From UBA6165 sp044233745 (GTDB lineage: Bacteria; Bacteroidota; Bacteroidia; Flavobacteriales_D; Crocinitomicaceae): a stretch of 27,120 nucleotides of DNA. Positions within the stretch are counted from its first letter, which is position 1. Every line of letters starts with the position of its first letter. The notes under the pieces were generated by a model. It ran no database searches and was not told the origin of the DNA. It was given only the letters and a program-made list of their open reading frames with translations. The stretch is taken from NCBI GenBank assembly GCA_044233745.1, contig JBIIJN010000030.1, positions 1 to 27,120 on the forward strand, written 5' to 3'. The position numbers were made by a program, and so were the translations under genes. Positions 16,361-22,635 of this stretch are shown here, one piece after another.

Positions 16361-17320
16361 ATGAGACTGATTAAAAGTTACCTTTCTACCATTTCTAATA
16401 ATCGTTTCTTGCGCATTGTATTGATTATTTTGTTATTCAATTCCTGCTACCCTTCCTCATACCAAACACCACAAAAACTAACGCCACGCATTGAGCAACG
16501 CAATGAAGCTGTTCGAAAATCGGTGAGAAAAGAATTGAAAGTGGGCGAGCGCTATATCGACTATGGATTCGGGGTCGAAAAAGTAATTAAACCTTTGTCT
16601 TTCAAAAGACTAGACTCGCTCTATGCTGTTTATTATGCAGAAGAACAAAAGCCGGGTGCATCGAGAAATGTGTTGCTTCAACTCAAACAAGAGATTGAAA
16701 CGGAACAAAGCAGGGTGATTGGCGACACCATACTTTTTCAATTTGAAAAGGAACATTTCTTTGGCTTGGCTTCAGGCGATTCTGCAACTATAATGCACTC
16801 AAAGTTTTTATTGAATACGAAGTATGAAGTAATCTATGTAGACATTCAATATATTTTCACTGTACATAGTCGGCTCACGCAATTCTTCCAAGCTTACATT
16901 CGTCGCGAGTCGTTTGTAGATTTTGGCTATTCACCTTCCAAAGAAGAAAATGATTTCTACAATTTCTTCGACGCCGTTGCTGCACAACTTACAAACGCTG
17001 AAACTAAAGGCAATTTTATAGGACATATGCTTCAAATCATGTGGGCGGCTCAAAAGCAGCAAGGATTAGGCACGGAGCCTTTAATAAAACAGCACATTGT
17101 AAATATCATTACAGCACAAGCAAAAGACTACAAACCGATTAAATGGTCGCGCGTGTACACCAATTTAGATGAAAACGATGGACTAATTTCCTACGAATTA
17201 GATCATGTTTGGACTTATAAAGACCCTTTCGGAATGTCACATGAAATGCAGAGAACCTTTGTATTGAATCCTTATTTTGAGATTACCGAGGTGCTGGAAA
17301 CAAATTCCATAAGAAACTAA
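16361..17320 (+). CDS. Putative lipoprotein, unknown function
   Basis: I do not recognise this 319-residue protein. A short basic N terminus is followed by a hydrophobic stretch (about residues 18-28, RIVLIILLFNSC), ending in Cys29. This is consistent with a signal peptidase II lipobox of the relaxed Bacteroidota kind, so the mature protein is probably a lipoprotein in the cell envelope. Without lipidation it would be an N-terminally anchored membrane protein. The mature part is soluble and mixed in character, with charged segments such as QRNEAVRKSVRKELKVGERY and aromatic-rich stretches (FFQAYIRRESFVDFGYS, ENDFYNFFDA). No enzyme motif, repeat or cysteine cluster is evident. Its stop codon overlaps that of the convergent rluF. 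No clear consensus promoter was found in the 124 bases upstream. Confidence 0.8.
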   Translation: MRLIKSYLSTISNNRFLRIVLIILLFNSCYPSSYQTPQKLTPRIEQRNEAVRKSVRKELKVGERYIDYGFGVEKVIKPLSFKRLDSLYAVYYAEEQKPGASRNVLLQLKQEIETEQSRVIGDTILFQFEKEHFFGLASGDSATIMHSKFLLNTKYEVIYVDIQYIFTVHSRLTQFFQAYIRRESFVDFGYSPSKEENDFYNFFDAVAAQLTNAETKGNFIGHMLQIMWAAQKQQGLGTEPLIKQHIVNIITAQAKDYKPIKWSRVYTNLDENDGLISYELDHVWTYKDPFGMSHEMQRTFVLNPYFEITEVLETNSIRN

Positions 17321-18051
17321 GCTTCGTGCGTTTTGGTCGATTCTGCAACCAATCTTTTGATTTCAGAAAGTTCGGCATCTGTTATGTAACGCCACTTGCC
17401 TACAGGTATATCCAATTTCACGTTCATGATGCGAACACGTTTTAGGCGCGTTACGTTGTAACCCAAGTAGTCACACATCCTTCTAATTTGTCTGTTTAAT
17501 CCTTGTGTAAGGATGATTTTGAAAGTGAATTTATCAATGGGTTCAACTTTGCATTTTCGGGTAATGGTATCTAAAATTGGTACACCATTCGACATGGCAA
17601 TTACAAAATCGGCGTTGATCGGCTTATCCACTGAAACGATATATTCCTTTTCGTGATGATTGCGCGCACGCAGAATTTTATTTACGATATCCCCGTCATT
17701 GGTCAAAAAAATCAAACCTTCGCTGGGTTTGTCCAAACGACCAATTGGAAAAATGCGCTTTGGGTAATTGATAAAATCGATGATATTGTCTTTCTCAACG
17801 CCCGTATCTGTGGTGCAAACAATGCCAACAGGTTTATGAAAAGCCAAATACACAAAATCTTCTTTGGGCGGAATTATTGATTTTCCATCGACGTGCACTT
17901 CATCACCTGATTTAACTTTTGTTCCCATTTCGGGAACCTTTCCATTAATGGTTACGCGACCTGCATCAATAAGTTTATCGGCTTCGCGACGTGAGCAATA
18001 GCCAACTTCACTCAGGTATTTGTTGATTCTAGTTTCTTCGGGTTCATTCAT
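17317..18051 (-). CDS. rluF: 23S rRNA pseudouridine synthase, RluF type
   Basis: The enzyme converts uridine to pseudouridine in 23S rRNA; E. coli RluF modifies U2604. An N-terminal S4 RNA-binding domain (about residues 7-56, INKYLSEVGYCSRREADKLI) is followed by the RsuA/RluB/RluF catalytic domain with HKPVGIVCTT, IDFINYPKRIFPIGRLDKPS (catalytic Asp107) and EGLIFLTNDGDIVNKILRAR. The run through HHEKEYIVSVDKPI and QGLNRQIRRMCDYLGYNVTR is markedly closer to RluF than to RluB or RsuA. I use the ATG at 18051 (244 residues); the frame can be extended four codons to a TTG at 18063, but the bases there (CAATTTTG, minus strand) look more like a degenerate -7 box. The stop shares bases with the stop of the convergent lipoprotein gene. 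Confidence 0.92.
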   Translation of the reverse strand: MNEPEETRINKYLSEVGYCSRREADKLIDAGRVTINGKVPEMGTKVKSGDEVHVDGKSIIPPKEDFVYLAFHKPVGIVCTTDTGVEKDNIIDFINYPKRIFPIGRLDKPSEGLIFLTNDGDIVNKILRARNHHEKEYIVSVDKPINADFVIAMSNGVPILDTITRKCKVEPIDKFTFKIILTQGLNRQIRRMCDYLGYNVTRLKRVRIMNVKLDIPVGKWRYITDAELSEIKRLVAESTKTHEA

Positions 18052-18165
18052 AAGCGGCTGCAAAATTGGGGAATTAATTTGGAAGGTCTAACCAAGACCA
18101 AACATTAAAAATTCAAAAAATTAAGGTTTGCTCGGTATTTGGCATTAAAACAGAAATAAAATACC

Positions 18166-18804
18166 CTACTCCCCTTTCAAAATCGCCATAAATTCAGCAC
18201 GGTCAATTTCAAAAGCGCCCAAATGCGCCAGATGCTCATTGTAAACTTGGCAATCGAGGAGTTGATAATTTTCCTTTTTCAATTTTTCAATCAACCAAAC
18301 AAAGGCCACTTTACTCGCATTGCTGACTGTATGAAACATGCTTTCACCGCAAAACACGTGACCCAAATCGATGCCATACAATCCACCAACAAGTTCATTG
18401 TTTTGCCAAACCTCAACCGATTTTGCATAACCCAAGCGATGTAGTTCGAGGAAAGCATTCACAATGTCGTCACTGATCCAAGTGCTGTCTTCATACTGCC
18501 TTTTCACTTGTTGGCAACTGCGAATCACCGCTTCAAATTGTGTGTTGAATGTAATCTGAAAAACACCTTTTCGTAACAATGCATCGACACTTTTATGCGC
18601 TTTGTATTGTTCTGGAAAAACGACCATTCTATGCGGAGGCGCCCACCAAAGATGTTCGGTACCTGGGTCGAACCAAGGGAAAATACCATTTTTATATGCC
18701 TCAAGCAAACGTTCGGTTGACAAATCACCTCCAATGGCCAGAATACCTTGTGCGTCTGCAAAATGAACCGGAGGAAAAATTGGATTATCATTCAGCAAAA
18801 TCAT
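18166..18804 (-). CDS. aat: Leucyl/phenylalanyl-tRNA-protein transferase
   Basis: This enzyme adds Leu or Phe from aminoacyl-tRNA to proteins with N-terminal Lys or Arg, creating a primary N-degron recognised by ClpS and degraded by ClpAP. The 212-residue protein has the family sequence in order: FPPVHFADAQGILAIGGDLS, RLLEAYKNGIFPWFDPG, LWWAPPHRMVVFP, then TWISDDIVNAFLELHRLGYA, SVEVWQNNELVGGLYGI and GHVFCGESMFHTVSNASKVA. Length is slightly under the E. coli protein (234). Its start lies 3 bases after the stop of the upstream hydrolase, so the two form an operon and it probably has no promoter of its own. No clpS or clpA is present in the window. Confidence 0.95.
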   Translation of the reverse strand: MILLNDNPIFPPVHFADAQGILAIGGDLSTERLLEAYKNGIFPWFDPGTEHLWWAPPHRMVVFPEQYKAHKSVDALLRKGVFQITFNTQFEAVIRSCQQVKRQYEDSTWISDDIVNAFLELHRLGYAKSVEVWQNNELVGGLYGIDLGHVFCGESMFHTVSNASKVAFVWLIEKLKKENYQLLDCQVYNEHLAHLGAFEIDRAEFMAILKGE

Positions 18805-18807
18805 CGC

Positions 18808-19578
18808 CTAAAGTTCAATTACCATCCCATCAAAACACGGTTGCACATGTGGCGGACACCAACTCAAAATTTCATCATGTTTACCCATCATATGGGAGAT
18901 GTGGGTGAGAAAAGCGCGTTCGGGCTTGATTTCTTCTATCAGGTTTAACGCTTCTTGAAAAGTAAAATGCGAAATGTGAGGTGTTTTCCGAAGCGCGTTG
19001 ATAATCAATACTTTTGAGCCTTTGATTTTTTCTTTTTCATTATCAGAGATGTAGTTGGCATCTGTGATATAGGTCAAATCCCCGAATCGGAAACCATAAA
19101 CAGGCAAACGATGATGCAATACTTGAATCGGTACTACCTCTAAACCACTGGGCAAGGTGAATGGATTTTCATCCAAACGTTTCAAATCGACATTCGGTAT
19201 CCCGGGGTATTTGTCAGCAGCAAACACATAAGAAAATTCCATGCGCAAAGCCTTTTCAACCCGCTCCGAGCAGTAAAGTGGCATGTCTTTCTGTTGGATA
19301 AAGTTAAAAGCCCTCACATCATCCATGCCCGCGGTGTGGTCTTTATGTTCGTGGGTGTATAGAATTCCATCCAAACGTTTGACCTGATTATTCAACATTT
19401 GCTGTCGAAAATCGGGTCCACTATCCACGCAATAATTATGTCCATTGTGAGAAACCAAAATCGAGGAACGCAAACGTCTATCTTTCTGATGATTGGATTG
19501 ACAAACCTCACATTCGCAAGCAATCATGGGCACACCTTGCGATGTTCCTGAACCGAGGATGGTGACTTTTAATGACAT
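18808..19578 (-). CDS. Metallo-beta-lactamase-fold hydrolase, PhnP-like
   Basis: The 256-residue protein has the metallo-beta-lactamase fold. It shows GSGTSQGVPMIACECEVC at the N terminus and the metal-binding motif THEHKDH (residues 75-81), with probable further ligands among H155/H156, D173 and H226/H229. Cys21, Cys23 and Cys26 sit at the same positions as the structural zinc ligands of E. coli PhnP, a phosphoribosyl cyclic phosphodiesterase of the C-P lyase pathway. There are no phn genes here, so the true substrate may be another cyclic phosphodiester or related compound. Homologues are often annotated simply as MBL fold metallohydrolase. It is the first gene of a two-gene operon with aat. 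The -7 box lies five bases from the ATG (see promoter entry). Confidence 0.85.
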   Translation of the reverse strand: MSLKVTILGSGTSQGVPMIACECEVCQSNHQKDRRLRSSILVSHNGHNYCVDSGPDFRQQMLNNQVKRLDGILYTHEHKDHTAGMDDVRAFNFIQQKDMPLYCSERVEKALRMEFSYVFAADKYPGIPNVDLKRLDENPFTLPSGLEVVPIQVLHHRLPVYGFRFGDLTYITDANYISDNEKEKIKGSKVLIINALRKTPHISHFTFQEALNLIEEIKPERAFLTHISHMMGKHDEILSWCPPHVQPCFDGMVIEL

Positions 19579-19583
19579 GGGGG

Positions 19584-19591
19584 CAAAGGTA
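19584..19591 (-). promoter_or_regulatory. -7 box for hydrolase-aat operon, predicted leaderless
   Basis: On the minus strand TACCTTTG matches TAnnTTTG exactly and is followed by five C residues and then the ATG at 19578. Transcription is therefore predicted to start within about two bases of the initiation codon. The -33 position (19611-19613) reads TTT rather than TTG and falls within the tandem repeat, so the upstream element is weak. Confidence 0.5.
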
Positions 19592-19593
19592 GT

Positions 19594-19649
19594 AAGAAAT
19601 GAGAAGGAAGAAATGAGAAGGAAGAAATGATAAATGAGAAGGAAGAATT
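19594..19649. repeat. Purine-rich 14-bp tandem repeat
   Basis: The unit AAGAAATGAGAAGG occurs twice without mismatch (19594-19607, 19608-19621). A third copy is enlarged by an internal duplication (AAGAAATGATAAATGAGAAGG, 19622-19642) and is followed by a partial copy. It lies directly upstream of the hydrolase promoter. Function unknown; the repeat would be prone to slippage and could change promoter spacing on the minus strand. Confidence 0.8.
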
Positions 19650-19805
19650 TTGAACTTAGACCGGCTCAGTTTGAAAAGTGAGAATTGAGGAGTAGGAAAA
19701 AAGAAATCTGAATCAATGATATGTCAATCAAATTTGTGCTTAACACTGCGGAAAATAAACAGCTTCAAAAGAACAACCTCCCGCTTCACACGTTTCTCAA
19801 TTGCG

Positions 19806-19813
19806 TATTTTTG
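19806..19813 (+). promoter_or_regulatory. -7 box of uvrA promoter
   Basis: TATTTTTG matches TAnnTTTG and is 17 bases before the uvrA ATG, so the leader would be only about a dozen bases. The -33 element is imperfect: the nearest candidate is TTC at 19785-19787 with an 18-base spacer. No LexA-like palindrome was noticed between this box and the gene. Confidence 0.5.
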
Positions 19814-19830
19814 CGCCAAGAAAATCAATT

Positions 19831-22635
19831 ATGTCCAATCAGGTTATTCACATACACGGTGCGCGGGTTCACAATTTGAAGAATGTTGATGTCAAAATTC
19901 AACATGGGAAACTTACGGTGATTACAGGACTTTCGGGTTCTGGCAAGTCTTCCTTGGCTTTCGATACTTTGTATGCCGAAGGTCAGCGCCGCTATATAGA
20001 AAGTTTGAGTTCGTATGCCCGACAGTTTTTAGGGAAATTGGACAAACCCGATGTGGATTATATAAAAGGTATTGCACCCGCAATTGCCATTGAGCAAAAG
20101 GTGATTTCCTCAAATCCGCGTTCTACAGTGGGCACGATTACGGAGATTTACGATTACATGAAGTTGTTGTATGCCCGTGCCGGAAGAACTTTTTCGCCCA
20201 TCAGTGGCAATGAAGTGAAAAAACACAGCATCAACGACGTAATTTCGCATTGTTTGGAACTACCCAAAGGTGAGCGCTTGTTGATTTTAGCTCCCATTTC
20301 AATTGAAAAATATGGCCTCGAACGTCAGTTGAAATTGCTAACTGACCAAGGTTATGCGCGTCTTTTCTACCAAAATGAAGTAGTGAACATCGAAGATTTT
20401 GATGCATCCACTAAGCTCACTCAAGCCATTTATTTGGTGGTAGACCGCTATGCGATTCCAGAAGAATGGGACGATGCCCAGCGCGGACGTTTGTCTGATT
20501 CGTTGCAATTGGCATTTTTAGAAGGTCATGGAGAAATGCTCTTGTTTTCGACCAAAGATGAAAAAACAAATCACTTTTCGACGCGGTTTGAACTGGATGA
20601 CATGAGCTTTGTGGAGCCCAATGTACATTTCTTTACTTTCAACAATCCCTTTGGTGCTTGTAAAAAATGTGATGGATATGGCAGTATTTTGGGCATTGAT
20701 GAAAAATTGGTGATTCCAGAGAAAAACATGAGTGTTTGGGAGGGTGCTGTTGTTCCATGGCGCACAGATTCCATGAAAACTTGGATGAAAGATTTCGTCA
20801 AACAAGCCAAAGAACACCAATTCCCCATTCACAGAGCTATAGCCGATTTAACGGAAGATGAACTCGACATGCTTTGGAATGGCCGTGGCAGCATGGAAGG
20901 CATCAACCAATTTTTTTCATTTATTGAAACCCAAACATACAAAATCCAATACCGCGTAATGCTGTCTCGCTATCGAGGCAAAACCACTTGTCCTGATTGT
21001 AAAGGAACGCGTTTGAGAAAAGATGCCTCGCATGTGAAAATTGGAGGAAAGAGTTTACAAGACTTAGTTTTAATGCCCATCACGGAGCTCAAAGGTTTCT
21101 TTGAACAGCTCGAACTCAATCAGTTCGATCATCAGGTGGTGAAGCGTTTGTTGCCAGAAATTCAAAGTCGTTTGAACTTCTTGAATCAAGTGGGCGTTGG
21201 TTATCTCACTTTGAATCGCCAATCGAATTCTTTGTCTGGAGGTGAATCGCAGCGCATCAATTTAGCGACATCTTTGGGCAGTAGCTTGGTGGGTTCGATG
21301 TATATCTTAGACGAACCGAGCATTGGCTTGCATCCCCGCGATACAGAAAAGTTGATTGATGTTTTGCAAGGTTTGAAAAAATTGGGCAACAGTGTGATTG
21401 TTGTTGAACACGAAGAAGACATTATGCGGGCTGCAGATGAAATTATTGACATGGGTCCAGAAGCGGGTCGTTTTGGCGGCGAAGTTGTTTTTCAAGGCAA
21501 TCACGAAGCACTTTTGAAAGAAAAAGTAAGTCTAACCGCCCAATACCTCAATGGCGTTTTGCAGATTCCGATTCCAAAAAATATACGTCCGAGCAAAGAT
21601 GCCATTGTTGTTCACAAAGCCAAATTACACAATTTGAAAGGCATGGATGTCCGTTTTCCGCTGAATCAATTGGTTTGTGTTACAGGCGTGAGTGGCTCTG
21701 GAAAATCATCTTTGGTGAAAGGCATCCTCTACCCGCTTCTTCAACAACATTTGGGCATATTGACAGGCAGCCGACAAACCACGAAGCAACTTTCGGGCGA
21801 TTGGGAGCGATTGGGTGATGTGCAGTTGATCGACCAAAATCCAATTGGCAAATCTTCGCGCAGCAATCCAGCTACCTACTTAAAAGCATTTGATGATATT
21901 CGCGAAATCATGGCTTCGCAAAAATTAGCCAAAGTGCGTGGATATAAACCGGGCTACTTTTCGTTTAATGTGCCGGGCGGGCGATGCGAAAATTGTGAAG
22001 GCGAAGGAGCGATAACTGTTTCGATGCAATTCATGGCCGACGTGCATCTGGAATGTGAACAATGCAAAGGTTCGCGCTACAAAGCTGAAACCTTGGAAGT
22101 ATATTTCAAAGAAAAAAACGTTGCGGATATTTTGGACATGAGCATCGATGAGGCCGTTCAGTTTTTCAGTGAAGGCAAGAGCAAAACCGAGGAAAAATTG
22201 GTGATGAAATTGCAAACGCTTCAAAAAGTTGGATTGGGTTATGTGAAGTTGGGTCAATCGGCATCAACTTTGAGTGGCGGTGAGGCCCAGCGTGTGAAAT
22301 TGGCATTTTTCTTAACCAAAGGCGCCACCAGTCAGAAATGCTTGTTTATTTTCGATGAACCGACCACGGGCTTACATTTCCACGACATCAACAAATTAAT
22401 CATCGCGTTTAATGAATTGATTGCATTGGGACATTCTATTATTGTAATTGAACATAACATGGATGTGGTGAAATGCGCCGACCATGTTATAGATATTGGT
22501 CCCGAAGGTGGTGACTTAGGCGGTTATGTACTATTCGAGGGCACACCTGAGGAAATGACCAAATGCGAGCAAAGCTATACGGGTAAATATTTAGCTGAGA
22601 ACTTGAAGAAAATGGCCGTTTACGCTAACGGATAA
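19831..22635 (+). CDS. uvrA: Excinuclease ABC subunit UvrA
   Basis: UvrA is the damage-recognition ATPase of nucleotide excision repair; as a dimer it loads UvrB on lesions. I start at the ATG giving MSNQVIHIHGARVHNLKNVD (934 residues); a TTG 10 codons upstream is in frame but overlaps the predicted promoter. Two ABC modules are visible: Walker A GLSGSGKSS at about residues 33-41 with the QRRYIESLSSYARQFL region, signature LSGGESQRINLA, and the second set GVSGSGKSSLVKGILYP with LSGGEAQRVKLAF. Zinc modules are marked by CKKCDGYG and CPDCKGTR in the first half, and CENCEGEG and CEQCKGSR in the second. Length is standard for the canonical UvrA1 class. The 3' end overlaps the convergent T9SS protein gene by 11 bases. 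Confidence 0.97.
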   Translation: MSNQVIHIHGARVHNLKNVDVKIQHGKLTVITGLSGSGKSSLAFDTLYAEGQRRYIESLSSYARQFLGKLDKPDVDYIKGIAPAIAIEQKVISSNPRSTVGTITEIYDYMKLLYARAGRTFSPISGNEVKKHSINDVISHCLELPKGERLLILAPISIEKYGLERQLKLLTDQGYARLFYQNEVVNIEDFDASTKLTQAIYLVVDRYAIPEEWDDAQRGRLSDSLQLAFLEGHGEMLLFSTKDEKTNHFSTRFELDDMSFVEPNVHFFTFNNPFGACKKCDGYGSILGIDEKLVIPEKNMSVWEGAVVPWRTDSMKTWMKDFVKQAKEHQFPIHRAIADLTEDELDMLWNGRGSMEGINQFFSFIETQTYKIQYRVMLSRYRGKTTCPDCKGTRLRKDASHVKIGGKSLQDLVLMPITELKGFFEQLELNQFDHQVVKRLLPEIQSRLNFLNQVGVGYLTLNRQSNSLSGGESQRINLATSLGSSLVGSMYILDEPSIGLHPRDTEKLIDVLQGLKKLGNSVIVVEHEEDIMRAADEIIDMGPEAGRFGGEVVFQGNHEALLKEKVSLTAQYLNGVLQIPIPKNIRPSKDAIVVHKAKLHNLKGMDVRFPLNQLVCVTGVSGSGKSSLVKGILYPLLQQHLGILTGSRQTTKQLSGDWERLGDVQLIDQNPIGKSSRSNPATYLKAFDDIREIMASQKLAKVRGYKPGYFSFNVPGGRCENCEGEGAITVSMQFMADVHLECEQCKGSRYKAETLEVYFKEKNVADILDMSIDEAVQFFSEGKSKTEEKLVMKLQTLQKVGLGYVKLGQSASTLSGGEAQRVKLAFFLTKGATSQKCLFIFDEPTTGLHFHDINKLIIAFNELIALGHSIIVIEHNMDVVKCADHVIDIGPEGGDLGGYVLFEGTPEEMTKCEQSYTGKYLAENLKKMAVYANG

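Noticed and set aside
18061..18068. CAATTTTG as a -7 box for rluF
   Set aside because: It has one mismatch to TAnnTTTG and no TTG at proper spacing; too weak to list as a feature.
18085..18099. Small dyad GGTCT-AACCA-AGACC between aat and rluF
   Set aside because: A 5-bp stem is short enough to occur by chance and has no clear position relative to a promoter or terminator.
18134..18165. Inverted repeat GGTATTT / AAATACC directly after the aat stop codon
   Set aside because: The stem is A/T-rich with an 18-base loop and no T tract follows, so it is not a convincing terminator.
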